From: DASZXJ01 sp035545895
Lineage (GTDB): Bacteria > Planctomycetota > Phycisphaerae > Tepidisphaerales > Tepidisphaeraceae
Reading direction: 5' to 3'
DNA: 10,706 nt
NCBI GenBank assembly: GCA_035545895.1
Contig: DASZXJ010000005.1
Coordinates: forward strand, 1-10,706
The notes below the pieces were generated by a model. It saw only the letters and a program-made list of their open reading frames with translations. It ran no database searches and was not told the origin of the DNA. Position 1 is the stretch's first letter; each line of letters opens with the position of its first letter. Positions 1 to 5,538 of this stretch are shown piece after piece. Made by a program: the position numbers and the translations under genes.

Positions 1-288
1 GCCCCGATGACTTTCGCGAGCGTGATGAGCCTGAGCATCCTTGGGTTTGCCACGGTCGGCACTCTTTTTTCTGCGATCGTCAGTTCAACACGATTACAGG
101 GCGGATTGCTTGCAATGATGGTTTTCCCGATTGCCTTGCCGCTGGTCATTGCTTCCACACAAATGCTGCTCGGCGCGTTTCGGGACGGGAACGCGCCGGG
201 CACAAGTGGACTGGGCATTTTACTGGCTTTTGACGTGATTTTCCTCGTCGTGAGCTGGCTGGTTTTCGAACGGGTGCTCGAGCCGTAA
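1..288 (+). CDS. ccmB: Heme exporter CcmB, C-terminal part (5' end outside window)
   Basis: This is the carboxy-terminal 95 codons of a CcmB-like permease; the reading frame is open to the first base, so the gene starts upstream. CcmB is the membrane subunit of the CcmAB ABC transporter, which acts with CcmC in system I cytochrome c maturation. The visible part has three hydrophobic segments. They include a stretch with SSTRLQGGLLAMMVFPIALP, typical of the CcmB region before the last helices, and a final helix ending in FERVLEP. The stop codon overlaps a strong Shine-Dalgarno sequence (TAAGGAG, 286-292) for the next gene, which indicates an operon. The identification rests on the sequence pattern and on the CcmC gene that follows. 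Another ABC-2 type permease is the only real alternative. Confidence 0.85.
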   Translation, partial: APMTFASVMSLSILGFATVGTLFSAIVSSTRLQGGLLAMMVFPIALPLVIASTQMLLGAFRDGNAPGTSGLGILLAFDVIFLVVSWLVFERVLEP

Positions 289-299
289 GGAGTTGTTCA

Positions 300-992
300 A
301 TGCGAAGAACTTTGATCACCATCTACTGGCTCGTCACGATCGCAAGCACGGCAGGCGGAATTGCAATGGTCGCTTATTACACACCCGATGAGCAGACAAT
401 GGGACCGATTCAGAAGATCTTCTATCTGCATCTCCCAGCGGCCATCTGCACTTTCCTCGCCTGCCTGACCTGCTTCATCGCCAGCGTGGGGTACTTGATT
501 CAGCGCAAAGCGTATCTCGATGATCTGGCCGCTGCTGCGGGACGCGTCGCGGTACAACTATGCTCAATCGTTCTGGCCACCGGAATGATCTGGGGCAAAA
601 GCGCCTGGGGACAATGGTGGACCTGGAGCCCTCGGCTGACGTTCAGCCTGGTGCTTTGGCTGCTGTATATCGTTTATCTGATGGTTCGAGCGTCGATTGA
701 ATCATCTCATCGCCGAGCCTTGATCGCCGCTGTCTACGCGATCATCGCGTTCCTCGATGTGCCCCTGGTTTATCTGTCGGTCAGGCTGATGCCCGATATC
801 CATCCAACATCGATTTCGCTCGCCTTGCCGATGAAATTGACGCTGGCGGCGTGGTTTGTGCCGGTCACTCTTCTCTCGGCTGGGCTGATTGTCCTGAAAT
901 TCAACATCAACCGTCGGCAACGTGATTCGGCCAAACCCATCGAGCCGACTCAAACTCCCACAGGATTTCATTGGTCAGCGGAGGTCGCATGA
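300..992 (+). CDS. ccmC: Heme exporter/heme handling protein CcmC
   Basis: A 230-residue inner-membrane protein of the HMM/CcmC family, which loads heme onto CcmE in system I cytochrome c maturation. It has about six membrane helices. The two expected axial heme histidines are visible: His44 in FYLHLPAA and His168 in the segment after VPLVYLSVR. The tryptophan-rich periplasmic motif lies at residues 103-114 (WGQWWTWSPRLT). The family usually has Asp where this protein has Ser110 (WxWDxRLT), an unusual change at a conserved heme-contact loop. The length is normal for the family. The ATG at 300 is preceded by AAGGAG at a 7-base spacing. The gene follows ccmB by 11 bases and overlaps the next start in an ATGA. 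The C-terminal 30 residues are polar and probably cytoplasmic. A ResC/CcsA relative is less likely because of the length and ccmB context. Confidence 0.92.
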   Translation: MRRTLITIYWLVTIASTAGGIAMVAYYTPDEQTMGPIQKIFYLHLPAAICTFLACLTCFIASVGYLIQRKAYLDDLAAAAGRVAVQLCSIVLATGMIWGKSAWGQWWTWSPRLTFSLVLWLLYIVYLMVRASIESSHRRALIAAVYAIIAFLDVPLVYLSVRLMPDIHPTSISLALPMKLTLAAWFVPVTLLSAGLIVLKFNINRRQRDSAKPIEPTQTPTGFHWSAEVA

Positions 993-1102
993 GCGGGTCA
1001 CAATTTGTCATTCTCGCGTACGTCATTGGTTTGGGACTTTTATGGGGATATGCGGCCGTGCTCTTGTGCAGCGCACGATCGGGGAACGGAGCCAAATCAT
1101 GA
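989..1102 (+). CDS. Small CcmD-like single-pass membrane protein
   Basis: A 37-codon reading frame whose ATG overlaps the ccmC stop (ATGA at 989-992) and whose TGA overlaps the hemA start (ATGA at 1099-1102). GGAGG at 980-984 lies 4 bases before the ATG. The product has a short polar start, one hydrophobic helix at about residues 6-27 (starting FVILAYVIGLGLLWGY) and a small basic and polar tail. This matches the size, topology and position of CcmD, the tiny subunit that helps release holo-CcmE from the CcmABC complex. CcmD proteins are too short and variable for a firm motif match. The call therefore rests on synteny after ccmC, the double 4-base overlap and the aromatic-glycine helix. The symbol is left blank for that reason. 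Confidence 0.68.
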   Translation: MSGSQFVILAYVIGLGLLWGYAAVLLCSARSGNGAKS

Positions 1103-2352
1103 CCGTCATTCTGGTTGGGTTGAATCATCGGACCGCGCCCGTGGAAATTCGCGAGCAGCTCGCGTTCAGCCGCGACGGCGCCGCCACGGCACTAATGATG
1201 TTCCGAAATCGCTTCCCAAAAGCCGAAGCGGCAATCATCAGCACCTGCAATCGAGTGGAAATTCTCGTGGCAGGAGAAGGCGATTCCCCTTCCCCGCAGG
1301 ATGTCGTCCATTTCATCGCCCAGGCTCGCGATCTGCCGGTCGTCGATTTCAAAACGTATCTTTACCAGCTTTCCGGTGAACAGGCTTGCCGGCATTTCTT
1401 CCGAGTGGCGAGCGGACTTGATTCCATGGTGCTCGGCGAAAATCAGATCGTCAGCCAGATCAAGCAGGCGTACACGCAGGCGAGCGAACAGGGAACCACG
1501 GGTCGAACACTAAACCGTCTTTTTCACCACGCATTTGAAGTCTCCAAGAGATTGCGGACCGAAACGCAGATCGGCGCGGGAAAACTTTCCATCCCGTCAG
1601 TTGCAGTCGATGTCGCCAGCCGGATTTTCGACGACTTTTCAACCAAGCAGACTCTCGTCGGCGCCGGCGAAATGGCGCAGCTTGTCTGCCAGTATCTTCG
1701 TGAAGCCAGCGCCAATAAGTTCGTCATCACCACGCGAACCCTCACCAATGCCATGGCCCTAGCCGATGCGTGTCACGGGCAGGCTGTTCCTTACGACCAG
1801 CTTGACGAACAGTTGATTCACGCGGATATCGTCATCACTGCCACCGCCTGCCCGATGCCAATCATCACAGCCAAGCGCATTCATGAGGCGCAGAAACACC
1901 GTCGCGGACGCCTGCTGTTCTTAATCGACCTGGCCGTGCCGAGAAACGTATCGGCGGATTGCGGAAAACTCGAACAAGTTTACGTGATCGACGTCGATGA
2001 ACTGGGACGGATGGTCGCGGAGAACCAGAAACTCCGTAACGGCCAACTCGAAATCTGCGAAAAAATCCTGGACGAGGAAGTCGCGGCATTTGAGGAATGG
2101 CTCGACTCGACCCAGCTTAATCCGTTGATCGAACAGATGTTCCGCGATGCCAAGGATCTTTGCAATGCCGAACTACAGAGACTTTATCGACGTTGCCCCG
2201 ACATGGACGATGAGCAACGCGCGGCTGTCGAGCAACTGGTCAATCGCCTGGTCGGCAAATTCATGCATCCATGTGTCAGCACGCTGAGGCGCCATGCCAC
2301 GCAGTCCGCGACTTTTGCCGGAGCGCTGCACGAAGCGGTGGTGAAACGATAA
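1099..2352 (+). CDS. hemA: Glutamyl-tRNA reductase
   Basis: A 417-residue enzyme that reduces glutamyl-tRNA(Glu) to glutamate-1-semialdehyde with NADPH, the first committed step of the C5 route to 5-aminolevulinate. The start MTVILVGLNHRTAPVEIRE is a classic GluTR N-terminus. The catalytic cysteine is Cys50 in ISTCNRVEI. The segment around residues 105-124 carries SGLDSMVLGENQI, followed by LFHHAFEVSKRLRTET at 141-156. The Rossmann NADPH-binding loop GAGEM is at 188-192. The C-terminal part is the helical dimerization domain. The strand before GAGEM looks one residue shorter than in E. coli HemA. The frame stays open further upstream (to 922), but 1099 is chosen because it has GGAG 7 bases before it and gives the family N-terminus. 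It overlaps the ccmD-like gene by 4 bases. Expression is probably coupled to cytochrome c maturation genes. Confidence 0.97.
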   Translation: MTVILVGLNHRTAPVEIREQLAFSRDGAATALMMFRNRFPKAEAAIISTCNRVEILVAGEGDSPSPQDVVHFIAQARDLPVVDFKTYLYQLSGEQACRHFFRVASGLDSMVLGENQIVSQIKQAYTQASEQGTTGRTLNRLFHHAFEVSKRLRTETQIGAGKLSIPSVAVDVASRIFDDFSTKQTLVGAGEMAQLVCQYLREASANKFVITTRTLTNAMALADACHGQAVPYDQLDEQLIHADIVITATACPMPIITAKRIHEAQKHRRGRLLFLIDLAVPRNVSADCGKLEQVYVIDVDELGRMVAENQKLRNGQLEICEKILDEEVAAFEEWLDSTQLNPLIEQMFRDAKDLCNAELQRLYRRCPDMDDEQRAAVEQLVNRLVGKFMHPCVSTLRRHATQSATFAGALHEAVVKR

Positions 2353-3347
2353 TGCATTCTTGCACCTCAGCATTTTCGAGTAGGATGTGTTCCGTGGGTA
2401 CTCCGAATCAGACTATGACTCTGCGGCTGGGTACACGCGGCAGTTCGCTGGCGCGACGTCAAAGCCAGATGATTGCCGATTTGCTTGAAAAGCATCATCC
2501 TGAATTGGTCGTCGAACTCATCATCTGCAAAACAACAGGCGACAGGATTCAGGACAAACCGCTTTACGAAGTCGGCGGCAAGGGCGTCTTTACCAAGGAA
2601 CTCGAAGAAGCCCTGCTTGCGAAAACCGTTGATTTCGCGGTTCACAGTTTCAAAGACGTGCCAGTCACCATGCCGCTGGTCGAACAAGGCAATTTGACCA
2701 TCGCGGCTGTTCCACATCGCGAGGATGTTCGCGATGTGCTCGTATCCTTTGAAGCCAAGTCCATCGAAGACCTGCCAAAGGGCGCCAATGTCGGCACGGG
2801 CAGCCTGCGACGGCGTTGCCAGCTTCTGGCGATTCGACCCGATTTGAAGGTCGAATTGATCCGCGGAAACATCGACACGCGCATTCGCAAACAGCGACGC
2901 GGCGCACACGATGCGGTCGTCCTCGCGCTGGCCGGCCTGAAGCGAGGCGGACTCTTCGATGATGCGGACATGACGCCGATTCCTGTTGAACAGATTCTGC
3001 CGGCTGCGGCGCAGGGCGCGCTGGCCATTCAGTGTCGCCGCGATGATGAAAAGACCCGCCAATTGCTGGCTGTGCTGGATGATCCAACCACCCACCGGTG
3101 CGTCGATCTTGAACGAGCCCTCGTGCAAGCGCTCAACGGCGATTGCCATTCCCCGATTGCCGCCTATGCCAACATGGAAGCAAAGCAATTCCACCTCCGT
3201 GCAGCCGTCAGCGCCCGTGGCGGGGAGCTGCCGGTCATTCACGCGGATGCAACCTCGACCGATCCTCAAGCGTCGCTTGTCGCGGTGATGAAATCGTTGG
3301 AAAGCCAGCACGTCCGAGCCCTTTTGGCCGGGACATCGCGGAGCTGA
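2352..3347 (+). CDS. hemC: Hydroxymethylbilane synthase (porphobilinogen deaminase)
   Basis: Joins four porphobilinogen units into hydroxymethylbilane, using a dipyrromethane cofactor bound to a cysteine. Visible family marks are LRLGTRGSSLARRQS near the start, GGKGVFTKELE, the catalytic Asp in VHSFKDVP, the substrate-binding NVGTGSLRRRCQL, RGNIDTR, LPAAAQGALAIQ, and the cofactor Cys in LNGDCHSPIAAYA. The ATG at 2352 overlaps the hemA stop (TAATG), in line with the coupled junctions upstream; it gives 331 residues with the Cys at 265. In-frame starts at 2385 (ATG), 2394 (GTG) and 2415 (ATG) are possible. The 2415 start gives 310 residues with the Cys at 244, almost exactly the E. coli layout (313 residues, Cys242), so the first 21 codons may not be translated. 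The function is secure; only the start is open. Confidence 0.96.
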   Translation: MHSCTSAFSSRMCSVGTPNQTMTLRLGTRGSSLARRQSQMIADLLEKHHPELVVELIICKTTGDRIQDKPLYEVGGKGVFTKELEEALLAKTVDFAVHSFKDVPVTMPLVEQGNLTIAAVPHREDVRDVLVSFEAKSIEDLPKGANVGTGSLRRRCQLLAIRPDLKVELIRGNIDTRIRKQRRGAHDAVVLALAGLKRGGLFDDADMTPIPVEQILPAAAQGALAIQCRRDDEKTRQLLAVLDDPTTHRCVDLERALVQALNGDCHSPIAAYANMEAKQFHLRAAVSARGGELPVIHADATSTDPQASLVAVMKSLESQHVRALLAGTSRS

Positions 3348-3348
3348 T

Positions 3349-4422
3349 ATGTCTGTTCAACTCGACGACCACGACCTGAAACTACTCGATTTTCTTCAGC
3401 GGCAACTGCCTTTGGTGGAACGACCCTTCGAAGAAGTCGCGAAAAACGTCGGCATGACCGAGTCGCAAGTGCTTGAGCGCATTGCTGCGCTTAAGACCAA
3501 GCCGCGCGGGGTTATCCGGCAGATCAGCGCTATCTTCGACTCACGAACGCTCGGCTACACAAGCTGCCTGGTTGCCGCCAAGGTTGATGAATCGAAAATT
3601 GAGTCAGCCGCTGCTGAAATCAACCTTCATCCAGGTGTCTCCCACAATTACCGCCGTAATCATACGTACAACCTCTGGTATACCCTGGCCGTGCCACCCA
3701 ACAGCCGGCTGGGCTTGCAGAAGACGGTCGATTTTCTACATGAGCGAAGCGGCGCGATCGTCACACGACTCATGCCCTCGCTTAAGCTCTATAAAATCGG
3801 GGTTAAATTCAACCTCGCCGGCGAAGGCGACGTCGCTGCCCGCGTTGATGCCCCCGCTTTCGATTCCGAACCGCAAAGCAAATCTTCTACGTTCGTGGCG
3901 ACGGAACGTGACAAACGAATGATTCGGGCGCTTCAGAAGGATCTCCCGATCGAATCGCGCCCGTTCGATCGATTGGCTGAGGAGGCCGGCGTGGACGTTC
4001 CCACCCTTCTCCATACCGCCAAAGAATATGAAACCCTCGGCTGCATGAGGCGTTTCAGCGCGGTCCTGCGACATCGCGAAGCCGGCTTTGGCGCCAATGC
4101 AATGGGATGCTGGATCGTTCCTGCCAACCAGCAGGATACGTTCGGACCGTTGGCCGCCAGTTTTTCAGCCGTCAGTCATTGCTACCTTCGGCCCAGCTAC
4201 GAGGATTGGCCTTACTCCATTTTCACGATGGTTCACGGGAAATCTCCCGAGGAATGCCACCAGGTCCTGGCAGCCATCTCAAAACAATCTCAGATCACCC
4301 AATACACCGCCCTGTTCTCATCCCATGAGTACAAAAAGGTCCGCGTGAAATACTTCATGGGCGACATCGAAGCCTGGGAAACCCAGGCACTGGCCTCTTC
4401 TCAAATTAGAGAAACCGTCTGA
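3349..4422 (+). CDS. Fused two-repeat siroheme decarboxylase (AhbA/AhbB type)
   Basis: A 357-residue protein made of two homologous Lrp/AsnC-like halves, residues about 1-157 and 185-340, joined by a polar linker. Each half has a winged-helix region and then a ferredoxin-like domain. The halves repeat the family signatures: LPLVERPFEEVAKNVGM against LPIESRPFDRLAEEAGV; RGVIRQISAIFDSRTLGY against CMRRFSAVLRHREAGFG; VSHNYRRNHTYNLWYT (His105) against VSHCYLRPSYEDWPYSIFT (His277, His296). AhbA and AhbB are normally separate subunits that decarboxylate siroheme to didecarboxysiroheme in the alternative heme route; NirDL/NirGH relatives act in heme d1 synthesis. The position right after hemA and hemC supports a tetrapyrrole role rather than transcription control, although such genes are often labelled Lrp regulators. 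GGAG lies about 5 bases before the ATG, one base after the hemC stop. Siroheme (Ahb) and heme d1 branches cannot be told apart here. Confidence 0.9.
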   Translation: MSVQLDDHDLKLLDFLQRQLPLVERPFEEVAKNVGMTESQVLERIAALKTKPRGVIRQISAIFDSRTLGYTSCLVAAKVDESKIESAAAEINLHPGVSHNYRRNHTYNLWYTLAVPPNSRLGLQKTVDFLHERSGAIVTRLMPSLKLYKIGVKFNLAGEGDVAARVDAPAFDSEPQSKSSTFVATERDKRMIRALQKDLPIESRPFDRLAEEAGVDVPTLLHTAKEYETLGCMRRFSAVLRHREAGFGANAMGCWIVPANQQDTFGPLAASFSAVSHCYLRPSYEDWPYSIFTMVHGKSPEECHQVLAAISKQSQITQYTALFSSHEYKKVRVKYFMGDIEAWETQALASSQIRETV

Positions 4423-4427
4423 CCAGC

Positions 4428-4601
4428 TTATCCCATCGTAATTGCAGCCGACGGGCAGGCGTCCGCGCAGGCGTTGCAGTCGATGCAGTCTTCCACGTTC
4501 ACAATGGCCGTCTTTTCTGGGACCGTGATCGATGAAACGGGACAAACCTCTTCACAAGACTTGCAGGCATCACACTTTTCAGAGTCAACTACGGCTGGCA
4601 T
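4428..4601 (-). CDS. 2[4Fe-4S] bacterial-type ferredoxin (57 residues)
   Basis: A small low-potential electron carrier of the clostridial type. It carries two perfect CxxCxxCxxxCP cluster motifs, with cysteines at 10, 13, 16, 20 and at 39, 42, 45, 49, in a symmetrical fold starting MPAVVDSEKC. The length is close to the usual 55-60 residues for this family and the protein is acidic, as expected for a soluble redox partner. On its own strand AGGAG (4607-4611) lies 5 bases before the ATG, a strong ribosome site. The gene is convergent with the siroheme decarboxylase gene; only 5 bases separate the two stop codons. It could feed electrons to radical SAM enzymes of the Ahb pathway or to other oxidoreductases, but the sequence does not show the partner. 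Inverted repeats abut its ribosome binding site (4611-4644). Confidence 0.95.
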   Translation of the reverse strand: MPAVVDSEKCDACKSCEEVCPVSSITVPEKTAIVNVEDCIDCNACADACPSAAITMG

Positions 4602-4610
4602 GGGTGCTCC

Positions 4611-4644
4611 TATTCAATGGTCGTATCGACCATATTCTGAATAT
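4611..4644 (-). promoter_or_regulatory. Nested inverted repeats in the ferredoxin leader
   Basis: Directly upstream of the ferredoxin Shine-Dalgarno sequence lie three interlocked inverted repeats. The first is a perfect 7-bp arm pair with 3-base loop (ATGGTCGTATCGACCAT, 4617-4633). The second is a perfect 6-bp arm pair with 1-base centre (ATATTCTGAATAT, 4632-4644). The third is an outer pair, TATTCA (4611-4616) with TGAATA (4638-4643). On the minus-strand transcript the outer and first pairs stack into a 13-bp stem with a 4-base bulge ending against AGGAG, while the second pair would form a competing hairpin. This could be a dimeric regulator operator or an RNA switch element. Neither is shown by sequence alone. 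Confidence 0.55.
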
Positions 4645-4847
4645 CCGCAATCCCCGTTCCAGCGGTTTTCCTGAAATGTGATTGAGTCGCAATTGCGTTT
4701 CACCTCCGGTCTTCCTTTGGGTCGCGCGTCACCCCGCGTCCCTTTTCCATTTTGTCATGATCTTCCGGCTCGGTGGCTTCGTTTTGTCATTTTGACTCGA
4801 TTGCAGTTGTAAATTTTTGCAATTTTTCTCACTTTCCGAAATTCCAA

Positions 4848-4866
4848 CCCACGGCAGCGCCGTGGG
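4848..4866. repeat. Perfect GC-rich inverted repeat (8-bp arms, 3-base loop)
   Basis: CCCACGGC and GCCGTGGG flank the loop AGC. It lies between divergently oriented genes, where neither neighbour needs a terminator, and no T-run follows on either strand. It is therefore better explained as a repetitive extragenic palindrome or a protein-binding site than as an intrinsic terminator. A copy-number search of the genome is needed to decide. Confidence 0.55.
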
Positions 4867-5025
4867 CGTTTCCCGCTCTCCTTGTCACCCCTTCTCTTTG
4901 TCCCGTTGTCCTCCCAAAATGGGTTCGTTTTTCATTTTTGACGTTTTGACACTTGCATATCCGTACCTGCCAATGCTCACAATTCTTTGTTGCATCATTT
5001 GTGCGGGTCACTCCCTAAATTGATG

Positions 5026-5084
5026 AATCGACCGGAACATGAGGAATCTTTATAGGACCTGAAATCTTACGTTCAGGATCGATT
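5026..5084 (+). other. Stem-loop array, possible structured leader RNA
   Basis: An outer arm pair AATCGA (5026-5031) and TCGATT (5079-5084) encloses an inner perfect hairpin CCTGAA (5058-5063), 8-base loop, TTCAGG (5072-5077). The inner hairpin stacks one base from the outer arm, and an unpaired stretch of about 26 bases lies on the 5' side. This two-stem layout could be a leader RNA for the downstream + strand genes. It matches no riboswitch class that I can recognise, and short arms of this kind can occur by chance. Confidence 0.35.
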
Positions 5085-5232
5085 TTCCAACTTGGCCCTA
5101 AAAAGCAGGCATACCCCGGGTGGCAGACAGGAGGCGAAAGTAGGAAAACACCTATGGACTACGTCGCAATCATGGAGGATGTTAAAGTTTGGCTACGGAC
5201 AAGCACTTCGGTCGTTGGATGGAAGGTGGAAA

Positions 5233-5472
5233 ATGTATCGCAACAAGACAGTATCTCAAAATGCGCTGGCGGGCTTGCCAAGTCACATCAAAGTCATTGG
5301 CGTGCTCATTGTACTCTTTGTCTGGGCCTGGTGCATTTTTTCACTGGATGTTCCCAGCGACACGGATGCCCCAATCGATGGCTATTCGGTCAGTTCAAAC
5401 GTATCTCAAAACGCTCTTCCGGCAGTTCCCAGCGCAGAGGTTCACCTGGCACACTCCTCGGTCCAAAATTGA
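5233..5472 (+). CDS. Possible small single-pass membrane protein (79 residues), unknown function
   Basis: I do not recognise this family. The frame from 5233 has GGAAGG 6 bases before its ATG and encodes a basic N-terminal segment (R3, K5, K20), one clear membrane helix at about residues 21-38 (VIGVLIVLFVWAWCIFSL) and a polar, acidic C-terminal segment, which suggests N-in/C-out topology. The hexapeptide VSQNAL occurs twice, at residues 7-12 and 57-62, one copy on each side of the helix; the matching 11-base DNA repeat is 150 bases apart. It ends 66 bases before the histidine kinase gene on the same strand and could be an accessory sensor component. The frame also extends upstream to 5092. 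It could be spurious; the helix, ribosome site and position are the only support. Confidence 0.5.
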   Translation: MYRNKTVSQNALAGLPSHIKVIGVLIVLFVWAWCIFSLDVPSDTDAPIDGYSVSSNVSQNALPAVPSAEVHLAHSSVQN

Positions 5473-5478
5473 AGGTCA

Positions 5479-5507
5479 TTTCGCGCTTTACCCGCACATG
5501 ATACGAT
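5479..5507 (+). promoter_or_regulatory. Weak extended -10 promoter candidate for the kinase gene
   Basis: TGATACGAT (5499-5507) fits an extended -10 element (TG, one base, then TACGAT). A poor -35-like TTTCGC (5479-5484) lies 17 bases upstream of it. The position, about 31 bases before the kinase ATG, is suitable for a short leader. The match is modest and could be chance. Confidence 0.28.
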
Positions 5508-5538
5508 TCCGTCTTCACTGATCACCAGGAGCCAGTGA

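Larger units (their letters stand above)
4602..5232. other. Long divergent intergenic spacer with palindromes, no confident gene
   Basis: About 630 bases between the ferredoxin start and the possible small membrane protein. No reading frame here has recognisable protein features. It holds the ferredoxin leader repeats (4611-4644), a 10-bp palindrome CGCAATTGCG (4688-4697), a pyrimidine-rich + strand with five TTGTC pentamers (4752-4910), a 9-base direct repeat TTTTGTCAT (4750-4758 and 4782-4790), the tandem AATTTTT repeat near 4812-4827, a strong palindrome (4848-4866) and a stem-loop array (5026-5084). I saw no convincing sigma70 promoter pair for either flanking gene. A small RNA or a divergent control region are both possible. 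Confidence 0.6.

Noticed and set aside
922..1098. An upstream extension of the hemA frame by 59 codons
   Set aside because: It would overlap ccmC and the ccmD-like gene, and the added residues do not match GluTR; the start at 1099 has GGAG 7 bases before it.
2367..3311. A 314-codon open frame on the minus strand opposite hemC
   Set aside because: It lies wholly antisense to hemC, has no recognisable motif and a composition typical of an antisense shadow; hemC has unmistakable family signatures.
3349..4422. Annotation as an Lrp/AsnC transcription regulator
   Set aside because: The double-repeat structure, the VSHxYxRxxxYxLW/WPY motifs and the hemA-hemC context match siroheme decarboxylases, which share the Lrp fold.
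4423..4427. An intrinsic terminator between the convergent decarboxylase and ferredoxin genes
   Set aside because: Only 5 bases separate the stops and no hairpin with a T-run is visible there on either strand.
4318..4545. A 75-codon minus-strand frame over the ferredoxin gene
   Set aside because: It is the ferredoxin DNA read in another frame; the 57-residue frame with eight cluster cysteines and a strong ribosome site is the real gene.
5020..5232. A known riboswitch (c-di-GMP, cobalamin, glycine, preQ1) upstream of the two-component operon
   Set aside because: I looked for the conserved core sequences of these classes and none fits; only generic stems are present.
5154..5521. Two further overlapping + strand frames (5154-5501 and 5189-5521) before the kinase gene
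   Set aside because: No hydrophobic or domain pattern; the frame from 5233 has a better ribosome site and a clear membrane helix, and at most one of the three can be coding.
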